Below, piece after piece: positions 25,998 through 34,610 of a DNA stretch of 64,000 bases; position 1 is the first letter of the stretch; the number at the start of each line of letters is the position of its first letter. The notes under the pieces are model-generated. The model was not told where the DNA came from. It saw nothing but the letters and a program-made list of their open reading frames with translations, and searched no databases. The DNA lies in contig NZ_JAECRZ010000009.1 of NCBI RefSeq assembly GCF_016019955.1, positions 1-64,000 on the forward strand, written 5' to 3'. The position numbers and the translations under genes are program-made. Origin of the DNA: Thiosulfatihalobacter marinus. GTDB lineage: Bacteria; Pseudomonadota; Alphaproteobacteria; Rhodobacterales; Rhodobacteraceae.

Positions 25998-28045
25998 GAA
26001 TACTACGTCTAAAAATAAGGAACTTCCGCCAGTTTTATGGTGAGTGTGAATTAGAATTCCTCTCTGACGATACATCGAGAATTACAGTCATTCATGGCGA
26101 AAACGGGTCTGGTAAAACCTCGCTTTTGAACGCCTTCAAATGGGTTCTATACGGCAAGACAGATTTTGATACTGGCGAGCAAACAATCCTCAACGAACTT
26201 GCTTTGTCTGAAATCTCTCCTGGAGCGGTGACTGAGCTCAGCCTAGAACTTGAGTTTGAGCATGAAGGCTCCACCTACACTGTGCACCGAAAGCAGGAAT
26301 TCAAGCGTACAGGAGAAGCGCTGGAAGCCGAACCAATTGGAAAGTCTGTTCCAACCCTGTCCTGGATCGATGATCGGGGCAAATACGAAACGGCAAAGAA
26401 TCCTGCCAACCGGATCAATCAATTGATACCTGAGCAGATGCACTCGTACTTCTTCTTCAACGGCGAGCGCATCGAAAAACTGGCTAACGTGTCTGCTTCT
26501 GGCGAAATCCGAGATGCTATCAAGACCTTGATGGGCTTAGAAATCATAGACCGGGCAAGCGATCATCTTGGTCGTTTGGTGATCAAGGATCTTCGGAAGG
26601 AAGCAAGTGAAACGGCTTCAGCTGACTACCGCGATCTCCTCGAAAAAGAGTCTCGGATCAACTCAGAGATAGATCAACGGAAACAAGAACGGGACACGGC
26701 GTCGAAATCCAGCAAGGGTTTCCAAACAGAATTAGACGCCATCAATGCATCTTACGAGAAGATTGCCGATGTAAAGGCAAAGGCTGAGCAAAGACGAAGT
26801 CTGGAGGCCGAGAGAGGTACAATCGAAGGCGAACTCGAGAAGCTCAGCCAAGAGAGAATGGAGCTGGTCTCGCAGACGGGTGCACTGGCTTTTCTAAGCG
26901 ATACAGTGGCGTCTGTCTCCAATGTTCTTGAAGACTGTCGCAAAAGGGGTGAGTTACCTTACAAGATCAGGCGGACGTTCATAGACGACTTGCTACACGA
27001 TGCGAAGTGCATTTGTGGAACTCAACTAGCAGAGGGCACGCAAGCAAGAGCAGCGATCGAAGGCTATCGTGACCAAGCTACTGGAGAGGATCTTGAGGCC
27101 GCTTTCACAGATGTCGTTAGCAACCTAAGAGCAATGCCTCGTGAGAGGACTAGGCTGTATGCACAGTTATCAACTTGGTCATCAAAAGAGAGCGACTACA
27201 ACAAGCGTTTAAAAGCGATCACTGAAGAGCTAGACGAAATCAGCAGCAGCTTGGGGTCTTCTGACATAGAAGATGTCAAACGACTGGAAGAGCGCCGGAA
27301 CGAGCTGACAAAACTTCAAGCCGACGAACGTCTTAAAATCGCCAAAGCAAAAGATTCGATCGAACTGCTGAACGACGACCTGGCCAAAGTTAAAAAAGAG
27401 ATCGAGAAGGTCCAATCCAAATCTCAAAAGGAGGACTTGGCAAGACAGAAGCTTGAGTTTGCCGAAGCTTGTAAGAGTCTGGTAGACAACCTGCATGAGG
27501 CCCTGGCTGAAGAGACACGCCATCACTTGTCTTCCAAGGTAAATGACACCTTCCAGAGCATCCTTCGCAAAGACTTCTATGCAGAGATTGATCGAGACTA
27601 CACCCTAAGAATCTTCAAAGACGTCCCGGGGGTAGGAAAGCAACCCGTATCTGAGAAGTCGACGGGCGAAAACCAAGTCATCAGCCTGAGTTTCATCGCA
27701 AGTTTGGTTAATCTCGCGAAGGAACGCAACAAAGCAAAAACAACCTTTTTCAAGGGCGGTGTTTATCCTTTGATCATGGACTCACCGTTTGGCGCTTTGG
27801 ATCGCGAATACCGTGAGAAAATTGCGCAGCACATTCCTGATCTCGCAGACCAAGTGATTGTTTTTGCTTCTAACTCTCAATGGAGCAAGGAAGTCGATGA
27901 CAAGTGTCGTCCGTTTATCGGAAAAGAGTATAGCTTGGTCTACCACGCTCCAAAGTCTAAAGGGCGCGAAGAAGACACCGACTACGTAAAACGTACAGAT
28001 GGTCCTGAGTTCACAAAAATTGAGGAGGGCTATCTTGGCCACTAG
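25994..28045 (+). CDS. Second DndD-like SMC/RecN-type ATPase
   Basis: A 683-aa protein. Walker A is HGENGSGKTSLLNAF (about 34-48). FFFNGERIEKLANV resembles the FFFDGEKIQ block of the DndD at 14969. A coiled-coil spans about 185-480, with a small Cys pair KCICGTQL near the middle that could be half a zinc hook. The C-terminus carries STGENQVISLSFIASL and Walker B PLIMDSPFGALDREY. It differs strongly from the local DndD. The start is GTG inside the 63-aa gene; the stop overlaps the next gene. It probably powers the restriction part rather than sulfur insertion. Confidence 0.8.
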   Translation: MRILRLKIRNFRQFYGECELEFLSDDTSRITVIHGENGSGKTSLLNAFKWVLYGKTDFDTGEQTILNELALSEISPGAVTELSLELEFEHEGSTYTVHRKQEFKRTGEALEAEPIGKSVPTLSWIDDRGKYETAKNPANRINQLIPEQMHSYFFFNGERIEKLANVSASGEIRDAIKTLMGLEIIDRASDHLGRLVIKDLRKEASETASADYRDLLEKESRINSEIDQRKQERDTASKSSKGFQTELDAINASYEKIADVKAKAEQRRSLEAERGTIEGELEKLSQERMELVSQTGALAFLSDTVASVSNVLEDCRKRGELPYKIRRTFIDDLLHDAKCICGTQLAEGTQARAAIEGYRDQATGEDLEAAFTDVVSNLRAMPRERTRLYAQLSTWSSKESDYNKRLKAITEELDEISSSLGSSDIEDVKRLEERRNELTKLQADERLKIAKAKDSIELLNDDLAKVKKEIEKVQSKSQKEDLARQKLEFAEACKSLVDNLHEALAEETRHHLSSKVNDTFQSILRKDFYAEIDRDYTLRIFKDVPGVGKQPVSEKSTGENQVISLSFIASLVNLAKERNKAKTTFFKGGVYPLIMDSPFGALDREYREKIAQHIPDLADQVIVFASNSQWSKEVDDKCRPFIGKEYSLVYHAPKSKGREEDTDYVKRTDGPEFTKIEEGYLGH

Positions 28046-28466
28046 AGTAAGACGCCCCGCCGAGTTCGAAGAAATGCTCAGTGAGCTACGAGACGAAGGC
28101 ATTTTCCCAACCTTCAAGGATGTCCTTGTCTTCGCGGCTGCTTTGGGGTTCCGGCGCGGAAATCGGAAGCCATTCCAGAAGAGCTCAGAGCCCATCGATC
28201 TCGAAGTGTTTAGAGGTGACTTTGATCGAACCATCATGAGCATGATTGCAATCGAGGAAAACAGCGATCCAAAGATGCTGGCTCCTTCGAACGAAGCCGA
28301 GCGTGTCTTGTGTTTTGAAGAGTATGCTAATGGCGGCCTTGAGATCATGAAAAGGGAGATCTCGGACGGCAAACAAGACTGGCGGGAAGGTCTGCTTTCC
28401 CTGATTCACAGAGAAGAGGGCGATCAGACGATACTTGACGACATTACAGAGTTGGCGAATTTTTGA
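28035..28466 (+). CDS. DNA phosphorothioation-associated protein 4-like
   Basis: A 143-aa protein with RRPAEFEEMLSELRDEGIF, FAAALGFRRG and FEEYANGGLEIMKREI, which I recognise as the Dnd-associated protein 4 type. The start is TTG at 28035, overlapping the ATPase stop by 11 nt, with GGAGG 7 nt upstream. It is the fifth gene after dndA in the same direction. Function unknown; the family is linked to dnd loci. A 125-bp gap follows before the next coupled pair. Confidence 0.7.
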   Translation: MATRVRRPAEFEEMLSELRDEGIFPTFKDVLVFAAALGFRRGNRKPFQKSSEPIDLEVFRGDFDRTIMSMIAIEENSDPKMLAPSNEAERVLCFEEYANGGLEIMKREISDGKQDWREGLLSLIHREEGDQTILDDITELANF

Positions 28467-28591
28467 ACAAGGCTGCACGGCACTCAGGTCGAGCATGCGT
28501 CGATATTGGTGTCGATGCCACAGTTCGATGAAGCATTCGTATCGTTTAGCAGTTTCATCCCGAGCCGCATCAATCAGCGAGGGGAAGCCCT

Positions 28592-29134
28592 TTGAGTAGC
28601 AAAGACACGAACCCTAAACAACTGGGTGATTGGCAGTACCTAGGTCGCGAGATCTGGCGCCGCACTTGGCAACCGTTCAAGAACGTACCCTTTGTGTTTT
28701 ACGTCATTCTGGCGATCATATGTTTAGGTGGCCTCGGCATCTGGGTAGAAATTATCAAGGGCCAGCTTGGACAATCGGCGGATGACTCAGGATTGCTCAC
28801 AGCGTTATCCACGTTCTTCCCGGCTTTGATCGGTTCAGCATCGCTCCAACTCATTTTGAGCTCAACCGGTAATTCAGACAAGGTTCTGGTCTCATTTTCT
28901 TTACTTGCCTGCTTTGTTTCGTTTTTTGGCGTGGTTCTGATAACGATATTTTACCCGGTTCATCCTGCCTGGTCCCTCGGAGCTGCGGTCTGGTTTGGAA
29001 TCTTTGCAGTGTGGTTTTGGTGGTTCACAAACGGTGACGAACTAACCTATCAAAACGCCCCCATCGACGCCGCTTCAGGTGGCAGCACAACCAGAGCGGT
29101 GAAGGGAAACCTGAGCGAATTCAAGGTAGACTAA
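28592..29134 (+). CDS. Small multi-spanning membrane protein
   Basis: A 180-aa protein with about four hydrophobic segments: FVFYVILAIICLGGLGIWV (about 35-53), ALSTFFPALIGSASLQLIL, SFSLLACFVSFFGVVLITIF and SLGAAVWFGIFAVWFWWF. Both ends are soluble. The start is TTG with GAGGGG upstream; ATG is absent. Its stop overlaps the start of the DGQHR protein (TAATG), so the two are translated together. A membrane-perturbing or anchoring effector is one reading; nothing in the sequence proves it. Confidence 0.65.
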   Translation: MSSKDTNPKQLGDWQYLGREIWRRTWQPFKNVPFVFYVILAIICLGGLGIWVEIIKGQLGQSADDSGLLTALSTFFPALIGSASLQLILSSTGNSDKVLVSFSLLACFVSFFGVVLITIFYPVHPAWSLGAAVWFGIFAVWFWWFTNGDELTYQNAPIDAASGGSTTRAVKGNLSEFKVD

Positions 29135-30363
29135 TGGATATTCAATTCCCTTTTACAGTTCCTGCATTGCGGGTCGACCAGCGTCTGGGTAGCTTTTATG
29201 TTGCGGTACTCCCAGCTGAAATGTTGCTTCGTGTCTGCGCAAGCGACAGAATGAGCGCATCTCTTAATCCAGACGGAGTGGGTTATTCGCTTGAAGGCAC
29301 ACAACGGGTGATACAAGATAAACGCCTGTCCGAAATCGCTTCTTATATTAACCGTGTAGATTCAGCCTTTCCAAACTCAATCATAGTTGCTGCTAACTAT
29401 GATCGTGAGACCGGATTCGATCAAACCGAGAATGAAGACATCGCGGAGGAGGAAGGCGAAGAGTCCAAAGATGTCTCTAGCGCATGGACCGTTCAGGTAT
29501 CTGATGACGGTTGTCACAAGCTAACTATCCCATCGGACGCAAAGCTTGCAGCGGTGATTGATGGTCAACACAGGTTGTTTTCTTTTGCAAAAGCTAATCC
29601 GGAAGCTCTGCGGAGCATGAACCTGATTTGTTCCATCTTCATTGACCTGCCCAAAGCTCTGCAAGCCCAAATCTTTGCAACCATTAACTCCACGCAAAAA
29701 CGGGTAGACCGCAGTCTGACGTTTGAACTGTTCGGGTATAACGTTTCTGACGAACCAGAGGAGTATTGGACGCCAGACAAGTTGGCCGTCTTTTTTGCTC
29801 GAAAGTTGGCAACAGACACAGACTCACCCTTGCGAGGCCGCATCATGGTCGCGCCGAAGCGGGACTCGAGATTGGAGAAGATCGCCGCTGAAGCCACATG
29901 GCGAATTTCGACTGCCGTTGCAGTTGACGGAATTATGAGGCTCTATTCGAGCAATCCGAAGCGAGACGCCAATCTGATGCGAGAAGGCGACGCCCATACC
30001 AGAAATGTTCTATTGCAAGGCCCAAAGGACAAATCTCCCCTGAGAAGCGCTTACATCGAAGGTAACGACGCAGTGATCTTCAAGATGGTTCTAAACTATC
30101 TAAAAGCGGCAGACAGAGTTTTTTGGGAAGACGCGAATGAGGGCTCGTACATTTTTCGAACCGTAGGTGTGCAAGCCATTTTCGACATTCTACGAAAGCT
30201 AGCATCGGATGCGTTTGAGAATAGGGACATAAGCTCTGGTTACTTTGAAGAAATTCTGAGCCCGGCCAAAAAGATCGATTTCTCCTCAACTGAATTCCAA
30301 AATGCCTCAGGTTCTGGCAGGACCTTCATACGTAAAGAAATTGAGAAGGTTATAGGAATTTGA
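29134..30363 (+). CDS. DGQHR-domain protein (DndB-like paralogue)
   Basis: A 409-aa protein. The DGQHR core is AAVIDGQHRLFSFAKA (about 142-157), followed by IFATINSTQKRVDRSL (about 188-203), the counterpart of FADLNKNAVRPS in the local DndB. It is therefore a second, diverged DGQHR protein in the locus. The N-terminal half has an acidic insert (EEEGEESKD). It is coupled to the membrane protein. DGQHR proteins outside dnd often accompany defence genes; whether this one senses DNA or regulates its partner is unknown. Confidence 0.8.
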   Translation: MDIQFPFTVPALRVDQRLGSFYVAVLPAEMLLRVCASDRMSASLNPDGVGYSLEGTQRVIQDKRLSEIASYINRVDSAFPNSIIVAANYDRETGFDQTENEDIAEEEGEESKDVSSAWTVQVSDDGCHKLTIPSDAKLAAVIDGQHRLFSFAKANPEALRSMNLICSIFIDLPKALQAQIFATINSTQKRVDRSLTFELFGYNVSDEPEEYWTPDKLAVFFARKLATDTDSPLRGRIMVAPKRDSRLEKIAAEATWRISTAVAVDGIMRLYSSNPKRDANLMREGDAHTRNVLLQGPKDKSPLRSAYIEGNDAVIFKMVLNYLKAADRVFWEDANEGSYIFRTVGVQAIFDILRKLASDAFENRDISSGYFEEILSPAKKIDFSSTEFQNASGSGRTFIRKEIEKVIGI

Positions 30364-30567
30364 AACAGCCTAAGAATCTGCCCTGACCTCCAAAATGAAG
30401 CATTCTCTACAGTCTGCGAGCGCAAGTTGCATTTGCACAAGGCCGCCAATCTCCCGCACTGCCGTTGCTGAACGGCGCAACCTATCGCTGTTGTAGCGAT
30501 TAGTGCGTTTGGAGGAGCTAAGTTGCAGAGCTTAACTGTCGCGCAAAAAAGTCCGCATCTAGTCTGT

Positions 30568-31647
30568 TCACCGTCTGCCGAGACGACCCAACCTTGAAAG
30601 CTGCGCCAGCATCCGAGCGCCGGTTCCGGTCGCGTCGCCGGGAGGGGCTTTGGTTGGCCCGCCCGCAGTATTGGGTCGGCTTGGCAACGCTTGCACACCA
30701 AAGAATTGACGCGCGCGCAGAGCTGCGTATTCGGCCCCGGTGGCGCCTCCGATGGCGTAGCGGTTGTAGACCTGTTGGCTGCCTGCAAGCCCTCGGGCAA
30801 AGGCATAGCTTCCTCCGAAGCCAGCTGAGAGTGCTGGCATCATGATGTTTCCCGAAATCGCCCGAACCAGGAAGGGCGTTGCTATGATGAACCCCTTTGC
30901 CATCAGCACCATCATGAAGAACGGAATGAGCGCGCCGATATTGGAGGCGCCTTCCGGGTCTCCGAGCTCGGCAAGTAAGGCACGCGACACACCCGTGATC
31001 GTTGCGAACACGCCGGCAACAACAATCGGGTACATCGCAAAGGAAATCAGCGCCGAAAGCCAGCGCGCGAAATAATCCTTGGTCACTTCAAAGAGGGTTA
31101 GGAAGATCATGATCGGTGCAATCCCAATTAGCAGAGCGATCATGAGCCTGGACGCAACGACGATGAACGCAGCCAAGCCACCGAGGATCGAGAGCAGCAA
31201 AACCCCAAGGGTGTCCAACAGGGCACCGGCCATCCAGTTCAGTTCAGATCCCGCAGCATTCAGGTAGTCCCCGAGCGCCGCGATCAGGTCATCGAACTCC
31301 TCTGCAAAGGTGCCAGATGGGCCAGGTGACCCGCCGCCGACGGAGGCCACGAGCGACCCGGCAATGCTATCGATCCCGTTCAGGATCGACGCGGCAAGGA
31401 TGTTGAACTGCACCCAGTTCGTTGCAAAGACACCTATCAGCCCGACTTTCACGGCGAGCCAGAAGGCCGTGCGCCCGTCCATAGCGCGATACTGGTAGAT
31501 CGTGTTGATGAAAACCAGAATGACAACGAGTGTGGTGCCGAGTACGAGCATCGTTCCGACTGTTGCGGCGACCGCGCCAAATTGCGTCTCGGCAGCGGTA
31601 TTGAGATAGCCTTCAGCCGTTTCTACGAAGTAGGTGACGACACTCAT
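30568..31647 (-). CDS. virB6: VirB6-type inner-membrane channel protein
   Basis: A 359-aa protein with five or more membrane segments, e.g. TMLVLGTTLVVILVFINTIY (about 33-52), LLLSILGGLAAFIVVASRLM, ALLIGIAPIMIFLTLFEV and MYPIVVAGVFATI, and a Pro/Gly-rich cytosolic tail from about 315. This is the VirB6/TrbL pattern forming the inner-membrane pore. It is the last gene of the leftward T4SS operon, 6 bp after the preceding gene. The 204-bp gap to the convergent DGQHR gene shows no strong terminator. Confidence 0.85.
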   Translation of the reverse strand: MSVVTYFVETAEGYLNTAAETQFGAVAATVGTMLVLGTTLVVILVFINTIYQYRAMDGRTAFWLAVKVGLIGVFATNWVQFNILAASILNGIDSIAGSLVASVGGGSPGPSGTFAEEFDDLIAALGDYLNAAGSELNWMAGALLDTLGVLLLSILGGLAAFIVVASRLMIALLIGIAPIMIFLTLFEVTKDYFARWLSALISFAMYPIVVAGVFATITGVSRALLAELGDPEGASNIGALIPFFMMVLMAKGFIIATPFLVRAISGNIMMPALSAGFGGSYAFARGLAGSQQVYNRYAIGGATGAEYAALRARQFFGVQALPSRPNTAGGPTKAPPGDATGTGARMLAQLSRLGRLGRR

Positions 31648-31653
31648 AGAACC

Positions 31654-32058
31654 CTACCAATTTCCAGCAGCTTCGCAGATTTGCATGGCTTCGCGTCGAA
31701 TCTCATTTGCCTGCCGTCGGTATTCTGACGTCGCTTCCACGATGTCCCAGTATTCAGATGCGGCGAAATGCTCGAAGTAGACGCCTTCAGCTGCCTCCCA
31801 AGTCGGATACCGCGTTGGACATTCACAGCTTTGGGCTTCAACGATGCGTTGCATGCTCTGCGCCCGATAGATCTGTTGGATCAGGAGCCGCTTGTGGGAC
31901 TCGCGTACAGCGATGTCTTGCATCCACTGCGGCTCTGGAGGCTGGTCGGGACAGACATCTGGCTGGTTATCGAGCGTTGGAATCAGGTTCCGTTCAGCAA
32001 CGCCAGCGGTTGCGCAGAGAACGACGAGCAGGCCTGCTGACGCAACGATCCGCATCAT
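31654..32058 (-). CDS. Small secreted T4SS-locus protein
   Basis: A 134-aa protein with a signal peptide (IVASAGLLVVLCATAGVAE) and a mature part with four Cys (VCPDQPPEPQW, QSCECPTRYP, ICEAA), probably disulfide-bonded in the periplasm. Its start overlaps the DUF4177 stop (ATGA). The position between virB11 and virB6 suggests a VirB5/entry-exclusion-like accessory role, but no family is recognised. Confidence 0.65.
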   Translation of the reverse strand: MMRIVASAGLLVVLCATAGVAERNLIPTLDNQPDVCPDQPPEPQWMQDIAVRESHKRLLIQQIYRAQSMQRIVEAQSCECPTRYPTWEAAEGVYFEHFAASEYWDIVEATSEYRRQANEIRREAMQICEAAGNW

Positions 32059-32243
32059 TCTGAAGCCACCTTCGCCGCCAAAGATTCACGCTTCAAGAAC
32101 GTGGTATAGCCGTAGTCACCGGCTTCAGCTGTAATGACTTCCCATCCCTTTGCGCCGCGCTCATTCAAGGCGCTTCGCATCGCGTCGTAGTCCTTTTGTT
32201 TCTTCACCTGGAAAAACAGAATGTCGTACTCAAAGGTCTTCAT
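32055..32243 (-). CDS. DUF4177-like small protein
   Basis: A 62-aa protein: MKTFEYDILFFQVKKQKDYD, LNERGAKGWEVITAEAGDYG, then FLKRE. This matches the DUF4177 pattern of short alpha/beta proteins ending in FLKR. It overlaps both virB11 (4 nt) and the next gene (4 nt), so it is a genuine operon member despite its size. Function unknown. Confidence 0.75.
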   Translation of the reverse strand: MKTFEYDILFFQVKKQKDYDAMRSALNERGAKGWEVITAEAGDYGYTTFLKRESLAAKVASE

Positions 32244-33226
32244 TGGGAAGCTCCGATCTGGGTTGCGCCGGGAAGATAGAATTCGGTGATGCCGCGTTTG
32301 CCGTCGTGGCGACCGGCCTGGATGATCACGTCGATGGAGTTCTCGATGTACTTGATCATGTCGGTGTAGGTCATCGGAATCTCGGTTTTGAGCGCGGCGA
32401 TTGCGAGGCGCTGCACGGCAAGTTGCGGGGTTTCGGCGTGTAGCGTGGTCATTGACCCGCCATGGCCTGTGTTGATCGCCTCGAGGAAGGTCATGGCCTC
32501 GTTGCCGCGCACCTCGCCGAGGATGATCCGGTCGGGGCGCATGCGCAGTGTTGCGGTGAGCAGCACATCGGCGGTCTGGAACTCCGCGTCGCGATTGGCG
32601 ATGAGCGTCACGGCATTTGGCTGGGTCGGTAGAAGCTCGGCGGCTTCTTCGATAGTGACGATGCGTTCCTCGGCAGGCACGTGCGAGAGGATCTTGCGCG
32701 CGGCGACGGTCTTGCCGGTTGAGGTGCCCCCCGAGACAATCATGTTGAGCTTGTTGTCGACGCAAAAGGCCAGCGCATCGTCGATCACACCCGCCGCCAC
32801 GACCTCGCGGAGTTCGCGGGTTTTCTCGAGGCGGAGTTCTTCAAGCTTGCGTTCCTTGCCATAGAGAAAGTCGAGTGCGATCCCGTCGAGCGGCAAGCTG
32901 GAAAAGAACCGTAGGCTGATCGACATGGCCGCAAGCACGGCGGGCGGGGTGATGACCTGTGCGCGGATCGGTCGCCCCTTGTAGGTGATCGAGACCGAGA
33001 CGATCGGGCGGTCTTTGCTCATCGTTGTGTTGGCGGAGGAAGCGATCTGGTTGCCGAGGTCTCTAACTTCTGTTGCGGTCAGCGTCTGGTCCAGCTTTCG
33101 CATGAAGTGATCGCCCTGGAATTCTCCCCAGCAACTGCCATCGGGGTTGATGCAGATCTCGATGACATTGTCGCGGGCGGCGGCGTCGATCCGATCAAGC
33201 GAGGTCTGGAGATAACTCAGCGACAT
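32240..33226 (-). CDS. virB11: VirB11 hexameric ATPase
   Basis: A 328-aa secretion ATPase. Walker A is VSGGTSTGKTVAARK (about 168-182), the Asp box is IVTIEEAAEL, Walker B is RIILGEVRGNEAMTF and the His box is TGHGGSMTTLHAE. It powers T4SS assembly and substrate transfer at the inner membrane. The ATG lies 4 bp after the virB10 stop. Confidence 0.95.
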   Translation of the reverse strand: MSLSYLQTSLDRIDAAARDNVIEICINPDGSCWGEFQGDHFMRKLDQTLTATEVRDLGNQIASSANTTMSKDRPIVSVSITYKGRPIRAQVITPPAVLAAMSISLRFFSSLPLDGIALDFLYGKERKLEELRLEKTRELREVVAAGVIDDALAFCVDNKLNMIVSGGTSTGKTVAARKILSHVPAEERIVTIEEAAELLPTQPNAVTLIANRDAEFQTADVLLTATLRMRPDRIILGEVRGNEAMTFLEAINTGHGGSMTTLHAETPQLAVQRLAIAALKTEIPMTYTDMIKYIENSIDVIIQAGRHDGKRGITEFYLPGATQIGASQ

Positions 33227-33230
33227 GGGC

Positions 33231-34610
33231 TCAGAATATCTCCAGATCGCGGTCGACCATCACGGTGACGCGGGCGCCCTGGTCGACATAGATAACGGGG
33301 CCGATCGAAAGGTAATCGCCAACCACGCTGTCCGTGGCATCGGCAAGATCATCGCCCACGTCTTCCAGCACGTCCGCGGCGGTCTCGTCCTGCACATTTG
33401 CGGCAGCGGCGCTTGGCGCTGCGGAGATCAGCGAAATCAGTGCGGCCGAGCCAAAGCGCTCATCAAAGCGCGTGTCAACAAAGCCGGTCACGCCGGAGCG
33501 GCCCAGTTCATCGCCCCCGAAGGAACTGATCTGGATGGTTTGATTGTTAGGCAGGATGATCCGATCCCAGGCGATCGTGACCCGGCGCTGCGCGATGTCG
33601 ATGCCCGAACGATAGCGCCCGATCAGGCGGGACCCGCGCGGGATCAGGAGACGGGAGCCATCGAAACTGAATACGTCCTCGGAGACAACGGCCCGGGTCT
33701 GGCCGGGCAGGGAGCTGTCGAGGGCGGTTTCCATGACGGCCTGGATCATCGTGCCCTGGATGATGGTGTTGGACGGGTTGGCGATGACTTCTGCCTGCGT
33801 CACCGAAGTGGGCAGCGCACCGTTCAGCACAAAATCCGTCACTTCGCCAAAGGTGCGTTCGGTCAGTGCCGTCTCATTTGCGCCCGAGGTACCGCCAAAG
33901 GCGATGGTGGGCGAGGCGATGCGGCGATCCTGAAACGCGCGTTCTTCGGCCGCGCGGCGCTCAAGCTCCGCGAGCAGTCTGGCCTCCTCTTCCCGGCGCA
34001 GGCGTTCCTCTTCTCGTGCGCGCAGCTCGTCCTCAGATGGGCCCAACGGCGCGGGGGCAGGGCGATTGGCTTCGAGTTGCGCGAGTTCGAGGTCCATGCG
34101 GAGTTGCTCCAGCTCGCGATCGCGTGCCGTGAGTTCATCGCGAAACTGCTGTTGTGCAGCTTCCGACGCGGCCTGCAAGGCCGCGATCTGGGCGGTCAGT
34201 GCATCGATGGCTTCGGCGGCAGCGGTATCTTCTTCGACGACGGGTTCAGGCGCGTTGCGCAATTCCTCGATCTGAGCCTGCAGGGCGGCGAGTTGCGCCA
34301 AAAGCTCGGCGTTCGGTTCCACCGGGTCTGGTGCGACCAGAACGACTTCGGGCTCCGGTGGGGGGAGGGTTTCGATGGCGCCAAACCCGTCGCCTTCGTT
34401 CTGGAACACGTCCGGCGTGGCCGTGGGAAGGGCTTCCTCTTCCTCGGGTTGGGACAGGAGATAGAGCAATGCCCCACCCGCACCGATCAGGAGGACGACG
34501 ACCAGTGCGAGCAGCGGCGAGCGCCGTGCGGCAGGGGGTGAGCTCGCGCCTTTGCCTTGCTCGAGGGCGGCGAGTCGTTTTTCGAAGTCCGCGTTTCCAG
34601 TATCGCTCAT
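33231..34610 (-). CDS. virB10: VirB10 channel scaffold
   Basis: A 459-aa protein. A short cytosolic N-terminus, one membrane segment (PLLALVVVLLIGAGGALLYLL, about 32-52 in part), a Pro/Glu-rich and coiled-coil periplasmic spacer (about 70-240), and a C-terminal TrbI/VirB10 barrel with SLPGQTRAVVSEDVFSFDGS, LLIPRGSRLIGRY and SFGGDELGRSG. It spans both membranes and links ATPase energy to the outer-membrane pore. The start at 34610 overlaps the virB9 stop (ATGA). Confidence 0.93.
   Translation of the reverse strand: MSDTGNADFEKRLAALEQGKGASSPPAARRSPLLALVVVLLIGAGGALLYLLSQPEEEEALPTATPDVFQNEGDGFGAIETLPPPEPEVVLVAPDPVEPNAELLAQLAALQAQIEELRNAPEPVVEEDTAAAEAIDALTAQIAALQAASEAAQQQFRDELTARDRELEQLRMDLELAQLEANRPAPAPLGPSEDELRAREEERLRREEEARLLAELERRAAEERAFQDRRIASPTIAFGGTSGANETALTERTFGEVTDFVLNGALPTSVTQAEVIANPSNTIIQGTMIQAVMETALDSSLPGQTRAVVSEDVFSFDGSRLLIPRGSRLIGRYRSGIDIAQRRVTIAWDRIILPNNQTIQISSFGGDELGRSGVTGFVDTRFDERFGSAALISLISAAPSAAAANVQDETAADVLEDVGDDLADATDSVVGDYLSIGPVIYVDQGARVTVMVDRDLEIF

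Noticed and set aside
18520-30363. Search by eye for DptF, DptG or DptH
   Set aside because: None of the proteins shows the expected motifs or architecture for the DptFGH set; the PLD-helicase is a different type.
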